This document shows positions 17,731 through 28,568 of a stretch of DNA of 64,000 nt, in pieces (position 1 is the first letter of the stretch; the number at the start of each line of letters is the position of its first letter). The notes beneath the pieces were generated by a model, which saw only the letters and a program-made list of their open reading frames with translations, was not told where the DNA came from and searched no databases. Location: NCBI RefSeq assembly GCF_014640555.1, contig NZ_BMHE01000006.1:124001-188000 (forward strand). The letters are read 5' to 3'. Origin of the DNA: Paenibacillus marchantiophytorum. Lineage in GTDB: Bacteria; Bacillota; Bacilli; Paenibacillales; NBRC-103111. Position numbers and translations under genes: made by a program.

Positions 17731-17961
17731 TCGCTCATCTCCATTTAATCAAATGTACTTATTATGATATGTCGAGAAAAAGAAATAGCATCGAGTAATT
17801 AGTATTAATTTGTACTCATAATTTAAGTGGTTTGGACAAGGGGAATTGATAGAATACGCTATTCAAGACTTTTGTATTGATGCTCAGTTCTACTGTTGAT
17901 CTTCCAGCGTACAATCGGCAATGACGAGTCATAAGAGGTAGCGGAGGTGATTATAAGGTGA

Positions 17962-18506
<545 letters not shown>

Positions 18507-18508
18507 TC

Positions 18509-18625
18509 TAACAGTGGCGACACAACGGGGTGTTGCGCTCCGCGGCAACCCGTCGCGAGGTATCCGTCGTGTTACCACGCTAAGCAAGTTCCCTTGAAAG
18601 GAGCTTGCGGAGATGATATGTTAAG
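18509..18625 (+). other. GC-rich, strongly folding patch at a pseudogene junction
   Basis: ACGGGGTGTTGC pairs across a short loop with GGCAACCCGT (about 18522-18554), and GCAAGTTCC pairs with GGAGCTTGC (18577-18601) over a 7-base loop. The patch sits exactly between the broken lacZ and a gene that lost its first codons. Composition is unlike the AT-richer flanks. It could be one end of a mobile intron or other element that caused both truncations. I could not find a domain V or an encoded protein, so the identity is open. Confidence 0.3.
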
Positions 18626-18649
18626 AAAAGAAGTTTTTCTACTATACAC

Positions 18650-19432
18650 GTGATGAACGGAGTAGTCTATGAACAAGATATTGAGAAATCTAAGACAATT
18701 TACGGAGAGCACATCACTTATGCCGAATTAAACTACCAGAAGCACGAAACTTTTGACTCCGTACTGCTTGGCGTGGATAGAATCTTCCTCATGTTTCCGC
18801 CTGAGACAAATCTTGCCGACTATCACGCATTTATTCATAAAGCTAAGGAGAAAGGCATTAAGCATATAGTTTATCTTTCTGTAAAAGATGTGCAGTTTCT
18901 TCCATTTATACCTCATCATAAGAATGAGAAGGCCATCGTTCAAACGGGTATCCCCTATACGTTTTTACGTGCCGGCTATTTTATGCAAAATTTAAATATG
19001 TTTTTGCTTGACGAAATCGTGCGTAATGATCGCATCTTTGTCCCTACGGGAAAAGGAAAAACTAGTTTCATAGATGTCCGAGATATCGCGGAAGTGGCTG
19101 CTTGCTCATTGGCAGAAGGTGGGGTGCACAAACATCAAAAATATGCACTAACCGGCAATCGTGCACTAGATTTCTACCAAATAGCGGACATGATGTCATA
19201 CATATTGAAGCGCCCCATTACTTACACGAATCCTTCCATTAAATTTTTTCGTACGTACATGATAAATAAAGGAATAAATCCAGCATATGTAAATGTGGTG
19301 ACAGGCATCCATATCCCTACAAAATTGGGGTTAGCTAAGGGAATTACGAACACATTTACCAGTATTACTGGCCAAGAACCTTTTCAGATTGAACAATATT
19401 TACAAGATTATAAGCATTACTGGAACAAGTAA
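18650..19432 (+). pseudogene. NmrA-like NAD(P)-binding protein lacking its N-terminus
   Basis: The 260-residue frame matches the atypical short-chain dehydrogenase (NmrA/SDR) family from the second strand onward: GVDRIFLMFPPE, then KHIVYLSVKD, IPYTFLRAGYFMQN and SFIDVRDIAEVAA. The first 20-25 residues of such proteins carry the Gly-x-x-Gly-x-x-Gly nucleotide loop. Here that loop is absent, and the sequence starts right after the GC-rich patch. With no dinucleotide loop and no good ribosome site before GTG 18650 it is most likely a 5'-truncated gene. The remainder is undamaged, so the truncation looks recent. Confidence 0.7.
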
Positions 19433-19628
19433 CCGTTTGCTTTTTGTGTGGAATAATGTAAGGGCGGAGCAGGAATGCTTATTAGTGTTTTGAATATACA
19501 AATATGATGTTAGTGATATTCGTCTGCAAAGCAACCGCCTGGCCAGCGTAGGACTGGAATTTGCAGCTTTTTGATTCTTGCGCCGTAATGACCTTAAGGT
19601 ATTGAACGGTGCTTGATAATCTATCAAT

Positions 19629-21443
19629 CTACAGTTGAACCTGCATCATTAACCCGTCTTCACCGAAAACCAGCGGATCAATGCATACTTCGCGATGATA
19701 TCCTTTCCCTTCCGTGAACCGAGTTAGTGGCGTAGCAAAACGATGATAGGCGATCCAGTATTGATCGGTACCGGGCTCTTGGAGAATCGAATGGTGAGCG
19801 GTGCCGAGCATTTGCTTTTCCTTATTCTTAGCTAGAATCGGGTAACGATAAGTGACCGGTCCATACAGATGCTCAGATGTTCCATAATTTACGTGGTAAT
19901 CTTCGCTGCCGGTGTCATCACAGGACCACGTGAAATGATACAGCTCACCTCGCTTGAGAACCGTTACTGCCTCCCGGAAGTCATACAAGCCTACCACATT
20001 GCTCATCGTATCCTCTATCACACTGACCATATCATCGCCGAGTTGGACGATGGCGGGATGCCCGTTTCCAAACAAGAGGTAAGCGTTGCCGTCTTCCTCC
20101 ATATAGATGGAGGGGTCAATGGTTTGCGACATTCGGATTCCAAGACGCTTCATTTGTTCCATCGAAATAATAGGGTGAGGCTGTGAGCGGAACGGGCCCA
20201 TTGGAGTTTCAGCAACCGCAACGCCAATGGAGTGGCTTCCGCATTCCGTTTTGCCACAGAAGTAATAAAAATACTTCCCACCCCGGCAGGCAATGGCTGG
20301 GGCCCACGCACAACCAACGGCCCAGGGGACATCTTTTGCCGCAAGATCCAAAATGATTCCTTCGTCTTGCCAAGTCTTCAAATCAGCTGAAGAAAACGCA
20401 TGGAATTGTGTGCCAGTCCATCGATCAAAGCCGTCGGTTGTAGGATACAGGTAATATCGATCGCCGATTTTAACAAGATCTGGGTCGGCGAATTGCCCCG
20501 GCAATACCTGATGACCGTCGCCGAATGCAGCCAGAAGACGACTGCACTCATCAAAAGTAATCGGAAGAACCCCGCCATGTCGTTTTTTGGTTTTTCCTAA
20601 GTCAAACGCCTCTTCCGAGAGAACCCGGAACTCTCCGCTATTAAGGTCAGAGGTGAGGAGGGGGAGGTAGCCCTTTCCTTCCGCGAAACGGTCTACAATC
20701 AGGCACCATTCCTCCCGATCGTTGAACTTGAAAATCTGCGGGCCTTCCACGCCTATCAATTCTTCCAACACTGGAGCGTGAAGGCTGGTAAAAGAGTCCT
20801 TGTCCAGTGATGAGCCCTTTTCGAGTCGAATATTCTTCGTAGTTTCATCCTTGGAATATCGGTAGTAGTTCCCGTTATGAGCAATAATTGTGGTGTCGAT
20901 AATGTGATTATCCCGTTCTATATATTTTTCAGCTGCAGTAAAGGTACGGAAATCTTTGGTGCGGGCGCTGTATATTTTATGTTTTCGCTCATGTTCATGC
21001 ATCTCTTGTGTCGCTGAGGCCCAGAACACCAGGAAATCATCTGAGGCTTCGTCGAAAATCACCTCGGGAGCCCAGACGCAACCAGCGCCGGGTTCACCAA
21101 TCGTAACGGCCCACGGTGTAGACCATCGAATTAAGTCAGGAGATTCCCAGACGATGATGTTACGACTTCCAGTCTTCACCGCTGCATCCCAGCCCTTGCC
21201 GCTTGCAATGCGAAGGTCTGTGGCGATCAGATAGAACTTTTTCTCCTTGGGAGACCGCACGAGAAAAGGATCGCGCACGCCTTTCTCTCCAATCTTTGAA
21301 CGCAAAACCGGCAGGCTAACGTTCAAGTCTTTCCAATGCAATCCGTCCTCACTGTAGGAGAAATAGACCTGCTCCCCGTCCGGCTGTTCTCCGATAAAAT
21401 GCACCAAAAGATAACCTGAATATAAATCATTTTGTACTGTCAA
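19629..21443 (-). CDS. tandem GH43 glycoside hydrolase
   Basis: The 604-residue protein has two five-bladed propeller domains of the GH43 type. The first (about 1-300) has GVRDPFLVR with Asp58 and WAPEVIFDE. The second (about 305-604) has QFADPDLVKIGDRYYLYPTT with Asp320, CAWAPAIAC, IDPSIYMEEDGNAYLLFGNG and GTAHHSI. These positions fit the catalytic base and pKa-modulating Asp of the family. No signal peptide is present, so it likely releases arabinose or xylose from imported oligosaccharides in the cytoplasm. The frame is open to 21581, but TTG 21443 has AAGGAG nine bases before it, and upstream residues are not GH43-like. Activity cannot be fixed from sequence. Confidence 0.75.
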   Translation of the reverse strand: MTVQNDLYSGYLLVHFIGEQPDGEQVYFSYSEDGLHWKDLNVSLPVLRSKIGEKGVRDPFLVRSPKEKKFYLIATDLRIASGKGWDAAVKTGSRNIIVWESPDLIRWSTPWAVTIGEPGAGCVWAPEVIFDEASDDFLVFWASATQEMHEHERKHKIYSARTKDFRTFTAAEKYIERDNHIIDTTIIAHNGNYYRYSKDETTKNIRLEKGSSLDKDSFTSLHAPVLEELIGVEGPQIFKFNDREEWCLIVDRFAEGKGYLPLLTSDLNSGEFRVLSEEAFDLGKTKKRHGGVLPITFDECSRLLAAFGDGHQVLPGQFADPDLVKIGDRYYLYPTTDGFDRWTGTQFHAFSSADLKTWQDEGIILDLAAKDVPWAVGCAWAPAIACRGGKYFYYFCGKTECGSHSIGVAVAETPMGPFRSQPHPIISMEQMKRLGIRMSQTIDPSIYMEEDGNAYLLFGNGHPAIVQLGDDMVSVIEDTMSNVVGLYDFREAVTVLKRGELYHFTWSCDDTGSEDYHVNYGTSEHLYGPVTYRYPILAKNKEKQMLGTAHHSILQEPGTDQYWIAYHRFATPLTRFTEGKGYHREVCIDPLVFGEDGLMMQVQL

Positions 21444-21469
21444 TTCGAGCCACTCCTTATTGTGATTTT

Positions 21470-21664
21470 TGCCGCAGAGCTTGAGATGAGCATACAAATG
21501 GAAGTTGAAATGATGATTCTTAGGTGAATCATATTGGCATCCAACGCGATGACGTTGACTTTCGTGTCTTGTTGCTGGCAAAAAGCTAGAAAACCTTGCT
21601 TACGCAGCCGCGAGGAATCGTACTTATCAGGCCCAGCTAGCAGCCAATCCGAATCTTGTACCAA
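21470..21664 (-). pseudogene. possible GH39-like glycosidase remnant
   Basis: Just upstream of the GH43 gene the minus strand reads DSDWLLAGPDKYDSSRL and then FLAFCQQQDTKVNVIALDAN. This resembles the middle of GH39 xylosidases, where a Gly-Gly-Pro motif is followed by a FL-x-FC helix and a strand ending in a His motif. A neighbouring frame continues with SPKNHHFNFHLYAH, suggesting a frameshift. Weak but coherent. The rest of 21665-21841 shows no gene. Confidence 0.3.
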
Positions 21665-21841
21665 TAAGATATCATTTATGAGGGGAGGAGCCTAGGAATT
21701 TTTTTCTGCGTCGTAAAGATCGCTTCCGCGAGCTGAGATACTAAATTAGCATGTTGGTGAACTCGGTTTTAAAGGTTTTAATATTTTCAATCACGAATTA
21801 GATATGAATATCTGTTCTTACATCCAAAAGGTCGTGATAGC

Positions 21842-23593
21842 ATGAAATTCAAACGAATACGCATAAAAATATTAATTGCCATGCTTTTAACAACGGGGAT
21901 CCCCATATCGATTTTGGCAGGAATTATTGTTTATCAGGTATCTCAATCAATTACAAGTGACGCGGAGCAGGCGAAAACACTCGTCGAGCGAGATATGTTC
22001 AGCGGAATTGAGGATTTTAATCAAAATCTCTATGATACGGCTTACCAAATTTATTATAATTTTGACTTGCTTGAAAGTCTGCGAAGTTTTTCGGATTATC
22101 AACCGGATAACAGCCATAATTATGATTCGTTTCGAGATACGAAAGAATTATTTTTGGGTATGTATAATAACGCGAAGATCAAGGATATTCTGGGCATTTA
22201 TTTGATTAATTCCGTTGGTGAGTCCAAGGGTAGTTTTTTTTCATATGTGCCTGTTTCTTATTCAGGTTTACCTCAACCCTACTTGAAAGGTTTAATCGAA
22301 GAATCACGTACGCATGCTGCTCAAGGACCTAATTTAGCTTACAGAAAAACCAGCTTATATGATCAACCTATTTATCAATATGTCGTCCCATTAATTTTTC
22401 AAGGCGAGCAAGTAGGGGCGCTCGTTATTGACGTTAACGTGACATCCTTTCAACAATCAATTGAAAAATACAATACCCTGTATAAAGGGGAAATCATCAT
22501 ATCTAACCCTCAAAAAAGTATTGTATATCATACGGATGCTAATCAGATACTTACGCAATTGGAGACAGACGGTATTTCTTCTGACAACAAGGTCGTAAAA
22601 AAGGAACTCAGTAAATTTGGATGGGAGCTTCTGTACTTATATAAAATAAATCCGAATTTACTTTTCTTTAAAAATTTAGCCTTTGCAGTCATTATTGGGG
22701 CCATTTCCTTAATGATGGTATTCTCTCTAACCCTAAGCTATGGAATTACAAAACCTATTATTGGTTTGCACAGAAACATGTTACGCATTCAGTTAGGTGA
22801 TTTTTCGGCTAGAACGGAAGTATTCACGAAGGATGAGATTGGTTTCCTAGGAAATCAATTCAATCAGATGGCTGAGCAAATCCAGCAGTTAATCGATCAT
22901 GATTTTAAGCTGCAACTTTTAAACAAGGAAACACAAATTAAAGCCTTACAAGCGCAAATATCGCCTCATTTTCTACACAATACGTTACAGACCATGTCCA
23001 ATCTTGCCACCGTTGAAAATGCGCCTGAAATAAAATTGATCTGCCAATGCTTGAGCAATATGTATCGTTACAACATGAACATCGAAGATGAATGGGCGAC
23101 TTTGAAAGATGAGATCAAGCATATACGCAATTATTTGTTTATTATTAGAAAAAGATATCCGGGCATGTTAACGATTAAAATTAGGGTGAGTGAAGAATTA
23201 CAAAATAGCTATGTCCCGCGATTAATTCTTCAACCGCTTATTGAAAATTCAATTGACCATGGATTAATCCCCTCAAGAAGAGATAAGAAGTTATTAAAGC
23301 TTTATGTGCGTCGAGATTTGACGAATAATAAGTTGAAAATCTATCTTGTCGATAATGGTAGGGGCATGACGAAGAAAGCTTTGCATGATCTAACTAGTAG
23401 GCTTGCATCGAATATTCAAAGGGATATAAAGTCACTTGAAGAGCGACATTCAATAGGTCTACAGAATGTGCATGCCAGACTTCAACTTCTATGCGGTAAG
23501 GAATATGGATTACGTGTGTTCTCCAAACCAGAGGCAGGGACGATGGTCGTCATCGAGCTCCCACTGCCTAACAACCAAGAGGTGATACTATGA
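21842..23593 (+). CDS. YesM-type sensor histidine kinase (second pair)
   Basis: This 583-residue sensor has membrane helices near 9-31 and 277-300 and an extracellular domain of about 245 residues between them. A HAMP linker covers about 301-355. The kinase core has ALQAQISPHFLHNTLQ (His376; His replaces the usual Tyr after the phospho-His motif). The GHKL domain has LIENSIDHG, VDNGRGM and IGLQNVHAR. The ribosome site is weak (AAGGTCGTGAT). It overlaps the regulator gene by ATGA. It most likely controls the importer at 25316-28560. Confidence 0.87.
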   Translation: MKFKRIRIKILIAMLLTTGIPISILAGIIVYQVSQSITSDAEQAKTLVERDMFSGIEDFNQNLYDTAYQIYYNFDLLESLRSFSDYQPDNSHNYDSFRDTKELFLGMYNNAKIKDILGIYLINSVGESKGSFFSYVPVSYSGLPQPYLKGLIEESRTHAAQGPNLAYRKTSLYDQPIYQYVVPLIFQGEQVGALVIDVNVTSFQQSIEKYNTLYKGEIIISNPQKSIVYHTDANQILTQLETDGISSDNKVVKKELSKFGWELLYLYKINPNLLFFKNLAFAVIIGAISLMMVFSLTLSYGITKPIIGLHRNMLRIQLGDFSARTEVFTKDEIGFLGNQFNQMAEQIQQLIDHDFKLQLLNKETQIKALQAQISPHFLHNTLQTMSNLATVENAPEIKLICQCLSNMYRYNMNIEDEWATLKDEIKHIRNYLFIIRKRYPGMLTIKIRVSEELQNSYVPRLILQPLIENSIDHGLIPSRRDKKLLKLYVRRDLTNNKLKIYLVDNGRGMTKKALHDLTSRLASNIQRDIKSLEERHSIGLQNVHARLQLLCGKEYGLRVFSKPEAGTMVVIELPLPNNQEVIL

Positions 23594-25200
23594 AGATTCT
23601 TATCGTCGATGATGAAATAGCGATACATGAACAATTGAAATTGTGCATACCTACAACTGAGCTTGGATGGACAATTGTAGGAGATGCACTTGATGGCGAA
23701 GAAGCATGTCTCTTGGTCAAAAGGTATCAACCTGATATTATTATCACCGATATAAAAATGCCCTTACTTGACGGACTAAGCTTTATGGAGTGGCTGAAAG
23801 AAAATCAGTTTGCCGGTAAAGTTATCGTACTTAGCGGGTATGGAGACTTTTCTTATTCACGACCAGCCTTTCTTTTAGACGCTTTTGATTATTTACTTAA
23901 GCCGCTACAGGAGGCCGAATTACTACGAACGCTAGTAAAGGCTGTGGAGGAATTAGCTAGAGATTCCAATCGTATCGTTGAGCAGATTAATGAGAAAGCA
24001 GTACTGAACCAAGGGATTGTTCTCATGAGAGATGAATTAATGACGCAAATTATAGGTGGAAAAATAAAAGATGAAATTGAAATCTTTGTTCGAGCGGAGC
24101 AGCTTTTTATCTCTATGCCAGAATCTAAATATATTGTTATGGTTATTCATTTAGTTGACTTGGATGAACATATTCAAGACCGATATCGTGGAGATCGGTC
24201 TATTTTTTACTTCGCAGCCAGAAATATTTTAGAAGAAAGCATTCTTGAATATGGAGGTATCGTGTTTAGAAATTTACAGAAATCTGGCGAATATGTCCTT
24301 GTTATCGAGGAGAAAGGGGCATTTTTTGACCCCATTAAACGAGCAAGGAGTATTCATTTATCACTAACAACCTGTTTACGCGTGAAAGCACTTATCGGTA
24401 TTAGTTCAGTTAAACAATCGTTGAGCACACTAGCAGCAGCGTATTTTGAGGGCGTTCATGCCATTGAGACAATTCGTTTTGGAGAACAAGAGACCATCGT
24501 TAGATTTGGTGAAGAGAGGTCGCAGCTAGGAAGTTCGGGTGACCAGAAAGAATGGAAAGATCTTCAGATTCTTCTCGAATTCTTAGTGAAAACGGGATCT
24601 ATAGATAGCGAAACTTCATTCATGATGAAGTTTGAAGAAGCCATGCATCATCAAAGTATTGTGAAAATGAGTCGACAGGATTTTAAGCAAGCAGTAAATA
24701 TGCTCATTGATACACTAGATCAGGTGGCGCACCAATCCGAGAATATTCTCTATTGGCTGCAAGAAGCAAGGTCTAGCGTACAAGAATGGAATGTCAAACA
24801 AGTACAATTACTTCTTCGCAATAGTATGGGGCAGCTATTAAAGCGTTTAACAAAGAATCAAAAGACGAAAACGGGAAAGCAACTTATTTATCGTGTCAAA
24901 CAATATGTGGAAGAGAATTATCAGGACGTAAGCTTGGAAGGTATTTCTCAACAGTTCTATTTGAATAAAAATTATTTTTGTTCCATCTTCAAAAGCGTGA
25001 CAGGTGAAAACTTCTCCGATTATTTAACACGTGTTCGCATGGAACAGGCGAAGTTGTTGCTAGCCAATAGTGGACTGACAACCTATGAAATTGCCGAGAA
25101 AGTAGGCTATCAGGATCAGAGATACTTTAGTAAGGTATTTCGTAAAACGACAGGCATGCTACCCAAACAATTCCGGGCTCAACCCCCATCAGATATCTGA
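23590..25200 (+). CDS. YesN-type response regulator (second pair)
   Basis: The 536-residue regulator has a receiver domain at 1-125 (IVDDE, phosphoacceptor Asp54 in IITDIKMP, Lys in LLKPL). A long central region follows, then an AraC HTH at about 435-530 (VSLEGISQQFYLNKNYFCSI, then IAEKVGYQDQRYFSKVFRK). The start overlaps the kinase stop by four bases. In the loop after strand 4 it has SYSRPAF where most YesN proteins have an Ala-x-x-Ala pattern. Its target is probably the promoter between 25201 and 25315. Confidence 0.87.
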   Translation: MKILIVDDEIAIHEQLKLCIPTTELGWTIVGDALDGEEACLLVKRYQPDIIITDIKMPLLDGLSFMEWLKENQFAGKVIVLSGYGDFSYSRPAFLLDAFDYLLKPLQEAELLRTLVKAVEELARDSNRIVEQINEKAVLNQGIVLMRDELMTQIIGGKIKDEIEIFVRAEQLFISMPESKYIVMVIHLVDLDEHIQDRYRGDRSIFYFAARNILEESILEYGGIVFRNLQKSGEYVLVIEEKGAFFDPIKRARSIHLSLTTCLRVKALIGISSVKQSLSTLAAAYFEGVHAIETIRFGEQETIVRFGEERSQLGSSGDQKEWKDLQILLEFLVKTGSIDSETSFMMKFEEAMHHQSIVKMSRQDFKQAVNMLIDTLDQVAHQSENILYWLQEARSSVQEWNVKQVQLLLRNSMGQLLKRLTKNQKTKTGKQLIYRVKQYVEENYQDVSLEGISQQFYLNKNYFCSIFKSVTGENFSDYLTRVRMEQAKLLLANSGLTTYEIAEKVGYQDQRYFSKVFRKTTGMLPKQFRAQPPSDI

Positions 25201-25315
25201 ATATATTCCACTATTCTCTGAGATTTGTCTCATGTCCCGGTTAGCAGGTTCTTAGTACACTTAGGATGTAAAGATGAAACAAATTAAACAAGCGAAGAAA
25301 GAAGGGGACATCTAA

Positions 25316-26650
25316 ATGGTAAATAAAAAAGTCGTTCCAGTTGTACTGTCTGGTATCGTAGCACTTTCATTGCTCTCAGGTTGTGCGAAAACGAAAGTGG
25401 AGGAGAGCAGCTCTACAACTTCTCCGAAAAGTGAGACAACTACAGCACCAACCGCAGCTGCAGCAAAACCAGTGACCTTGCAATTCTGGGCTGCGTGGTC
25501 ACCGAACTCAGATGAAGAGGTTAAAACAAAGGCTCAAATCAAGAAGTTTGAAGAAACGCATCCGAATATCAAAATTGATGTCCAACTGATTACGTTCGAT
25601 GTGATGCACGATAAACTCATTGCTGCCATCAATGCTGGCAATGCTCCTGATCTTAGCTGGGGTCTTAGCGAATGGTTTGGTGAGTTTAACAAGATGGATG
25701 CTTTAGCGGACTTAAGCGCTTCTTTTAATGCTTGGAGCGATAAAGATAAGATTTACAAGAACGTTGTTGATTCCTTATCCGTAAATGGCAAGCTTAAAGC
25801 ACTACCACAGTATCTCGGTATTCGCGCACTTCTGTATCATGAGAATATGTTGAAAAAAGCTGGATACGATGCGCCGCCGAAAACATGGGATGAACTCATT
25901 GCCATGTCAGATAAAGTGAAAAGTTCAAACGGCAAAGAAGCGTTCGGTATCGCGGCGACAGGCGTTAGATCTCCTCAAGAACTATTGTCGTTGCTAGCTC
26001 AAAACGATTTGGAAATTGCCAAGAAACAGACAGATGGTAAATTTAAAAATACGTGGCAAGAAAATCCTGATGAGTTAAAACGTGCTGGGGAAGTATTCCA
26101 ATTCTACAAGGATCTACTTGCCAAAGGTGTCGTTAAATCAGAGGCAAAAACATGGGGCTGGCAGGAAGAAGATACCAACTTTGCACAAGGTCAGTATGCA
26201 ATGGTTGTGAATGGTCCTTGGATCGAAGGGCGCAGCAAAGAGAATCCAGAAGAAATGAAGGATGTCAAAGTTGCAGCACCGCCATTTAAGAAGAAAGCAG
26301 CAACCTTCCTAGAAGTAAGCCCACTGTACATATACAAGGCAAAGCATGAAAAAGAAACATTCGAATTCGCTTCCTACATCATGGGGAAAGAATGGCAGAC
26401 TGCGATTCGTCCAACAAACTCACCACGTTCTGACGTTATTAGCGATAGCCCATGGGGTAAAGGATTTACTGATTTGGCAGCTACTGGGGTTGTATTCCCA
26501 AGTGTTTCACTGGGTGGAATTACAAAAGACTTGGAAGATTCAATCGCACGCGCCTTAATAAAAAATGATCCTGTGGAAACAGTGGCAAAGTGGCTATCGG
26601 ACGCCATAAATGCCGATTTGAAAAAGTCCGGGGAATTAAGCGCTAAGTAA
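25316..26650 (+). CDS. sugar ABC importer solute-binding lipoprotein (second importer)
   Basis: This 444-residue binding protein is of the MalE-like family 1 type. The signal peptide ends in the lipobox LLSGC (Cys23), followed by a Ser/Thr/Ala linker. Ligand-domain features include QFWAAWSPNSDEE, NAPDLSWGLSEWFG and a C-terminal hinge region. It lacks the calcium-loop motif found in the LplA-type proteins of the window. AAGGGGAC precedes ATG 25316. It is followed by a hairpin and then two permease genes, the usual order for this class. Confidence 0.87.
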   Translation: MVNKKVVPVVLSGIVALSLLSGCAKTKVEESSSTTSPKSETTTAPTAAAAKPVTLQFWAAWSPNSDEEVKTKAQIKKFEETHPNIKIDVQLITFDVMHDKLIAAINAGNAPDLSWGLSEWFGEFNKMDALADLSASFNAWSDKDKIYKNVVDSLSVNGKLKALPQYLGIRALLYHENMLKKAGYDAPPKTWDELIAMSDKVKSSNGKEAFGIAATGVRSPQELLSLLAQNDLEIAKKQTDGKFKNTWQENPDELKRAGEVFQFYKDLLAKGVVKSEAKTWGWQEEDTNFAQGQYAMVVNGPWIEGRSKENPEEMKDVKVAAPPFKKKAATFLEVSPLYIYKAKHEKETFEFASYIMGKEWQTAIRPTNSPRSDVISDSPWGKGFTDLAATGVVFPSVSLGGITKDLEDSIARALIKNDPVETVAKWLSDAINADLKKSGELSAK

Positions 26651-26668
26651 ACTAAAGAGAAGGTATAA

Positions 26669-26716
26669 GCAGGCATTGTTCGTTGTTTGGTTTACTAAAT
26701 AACTTAGCAATGCCTG
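26669..26716 (+). terminator. Attenuating hairpin between binding protein and permeases
   Basis: GCAGGCATTG (26669-26678) pairs with CAATGCCTG (26708-26716) over a 29-base loop. There is no T run, so it is better read as a stability or processing element that raises the binding protein over the permeases. Confidence 0.4.
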
Positions 26717-26741
26717 TTGATCTTAACCTAAAAAGGTGATT

Positions 26742-27689
26742 ATGGTGGAGCAAATGGAGAATAAGACAATTCAAGAGACGACGTACTGGAAACGCAAGCT
26801 TTTTTTTGGTAGAGAAAATAAAACGAAGATCTTAGCGAACTTGTTTGTTTTGCCAGCACTATTATTCTTTTTGTTTCTGATTGCCTATCCATTATTAAGT
26901 GTAGTGTGGGATAGTTTTCATTTCAAAAATTTAGTGAACAAATCGTTAACAGGCTTTGCAGCACTAGAGAATTATAAGACTGTCCTACAGAATGAGAATT
27001 TCGTAAGCGCACTTCGACAAACAGTTGTCTGGACGGTATTGTCGGTTACAGGCGAGTATTTTCTTGGTATTATCTCAGCTGTCGCCCTCAATCAACCCGT
27101 AAAAGGTAGAGGGATTTTTAGGGGAATCATTATTATTCCATGGGTTGTTCCAATTGTCGTAGCAGGACTTACTTGGCAATGGATGCTAGCGCCTGATTAC
27201 GGCATCATCAATATTGCATTAGTGAAATTTGGGATATTGGATAAACCGTACTACTGGTTAGGAGAAGTGGATACGGCTCTATTCGCTGTTACGTTCGTAA
27301 ATATTTGGAGAAGTTTTCCATTCTATACAATAAGCTTATTGGCTGGCTTGCAGTCGGTGTCGAAAGAGATGATTGAAGCTGCAGCGATAGATGGTGCCGG
27401 CGTTCTGACCCGATTTTCCAAAATCGTATTGCCTCAGTTAAAATCGGTTTCGTTAACTTTGATTTTCATCCATCTCATCTGGACAGCCATTAATTTTGAT
27501 TTTATATGGGTGATGACAGAAGGTGGACCTTTTAACTCAACGGAAACACTGCCGATCATGATTTATCGCTATGCACTTAAGCAATATGATATTGGTACAG
27601 CATCAGCGCTTGCTTCGATGATGCTAGGCTTTATGATGGTTGCCTTTCTATTGTTCTATATGAGGTCTTCTAAGACAAATAAGTCGTAA
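26742..27689 (+). CDS. sugar ABC importer permease, MalF/UgpA type
   Basis: This 315-residue membrane subunit has six helices after a charged N-terminal tail of about 25 residues. The EAA loop reads EMIEAAAIDGAGVLTRFSKI, an almost canonical form. The segment PWVVPIVVAGLTWQWMLAPD is typical of UgpA-like permeases. AAAAGGTGATT runs directly into ATG 26742, which I take as start; GTG 26736 and ATG 26754 are less likely. It pairs with the permease at 27715. Confidence 0.86.
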   Translation: MVEQMENKTIQETTYWKRKLFFGRENKTKILANLFVLPALLFFLFLIAYPLLSVVWDSFHFKNLVNKSLTGFAALENYKTVLQNENFVSALRQTVVWTVLSVTGEYFLGIISAVALNQPVKGRGIFRGIIIIPWVVPIVVAGLTWQWMLAPDYGIINIALVKFGILDKPYYWLGEVDTALFAVTFVNIWRSFPFYTISLLAGLQSVSKEMIEAAAIDGAGVLTRFSKIVLPQLKSVSLTLIFIHLIWTAINFDFIWVMTEGGPFNSTETLPIMIYRYALKQYDIGTASALASMMLGFMMVAFLLFYMRSSKTNKS

Positions 27690-27714
27690 GCATAAAGATT
27701 AGGAGTGTTTGGTT

Positions 27715-28560
27715 ATGCTCATGAGCAAGAAACAGAGATTTTGGTTACAATTACTTACCTACACAGTCCTTGTGGTCCTAGCGGTTTACTGTTTATTTCC
27801 TTTTATGTGGATGATTGATACGGCCTTAAAGCCATTGAATGAAGTTAGGACTAGTCATCCTACATTCTTGATTAACCATGTGACTTTTGATAATTTCACG
27901 AGAGTATTGCTGGAGTCTAAGTTTATAACGTTCTTTGGTAATAGTATGTACGTGGCTTTTTCAACCACGATTCTTTCACTGATTATCTCAATTTTTGCAG
28001 GTTATGCACTTAGTAGATTCGGAACATATCGGGGAGTCAAAGTTGCAAGCCTATCCATGTTGCTTTCACAAATGGTCCCGGGCGTGCTGTTGTTAATACC
28101 TTTATACTTGCTAATGAAAAATTATCATTTATTAGATTCCTATTACTCCATGATCTTAGCGTATACGACATTTATGGTTCCACTATGTACTTTTATGTTA
28201 AAAGGTTACTTCGATACGCTGCCATATGAGATGGAAGAGTCTGCTGAGATTGATGGCTGCTCACGTGTAGGGATTATCTTCCGAATTATATTACCGGTTT
28301 CAGTCCCAAGTTTAATTGCAACAGCATTATTTGCATTCGTAAATGCGTGGAACGAGTTCATGTTTGGCTTTGTGTTCATTAATGATGAAGCACATCGGAC
28401 ACTTACACCAGGGATTACCTTATTTAAAGGTCTGTATACGACTGATTGGGGAAGCATCATGGCAGCTTCCGTACTTTCAGTGATTCCTGTTGTTATTTTG
28501 TTCCTATTTATGCAGCGATATCTGATGGATGGAATGACAGCAGGCGCAGTGAAAGGATAG
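27715..28560 (+). CDS. sugar ABC importer permease, MalG/UgpE type
   Basis: This is the second permease of the importer, 281 residues with six helices. The EAA loop is MEESAEIDGCSRVGIIFRII and the end is MDGMTAGAVKG. AGGAG at 27701 is nine bases before ATG 27715; a TTG at 27709 is too close to it. The MalG/UgpE-type sequence matches the MalE-like binding protein rather than the LplC class. Confidence 0.86.
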   Translation: MLMSKKQRFWLQLLTYTVLVVLAVYCLFPFMWMIDTALKPLNEVRTSHPTFLINHVTFDNFTRVLLESKFITFFGNSMYVAFSTTILSLIISIFAGYALSRFGTYRGVKVASLSMLLSQMVPGVLLLIPLYLLMKNYHLLDSYYSMILAYTTFMVPLCTFMLKGYFDTLPYEMEESAEIDGCSRVGIIFRIILPVSVPSLIATALFAFVNAWNEFMFGFVFINDEAHRTLTPGITLFKGLYTTDWGSIMAASVLSVIPVVILFLFMQRYLMDGMTAGAVKG

Positions 28561-28568
28561 GTAAATGT

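Noticed and set aside
18509..18625. Firm identification of a group II intron
   Set aside because: Hairpins are strong, but there is no maturase frame and no recognisable domain V/VI, so I leave it as an unassigned folded patch.
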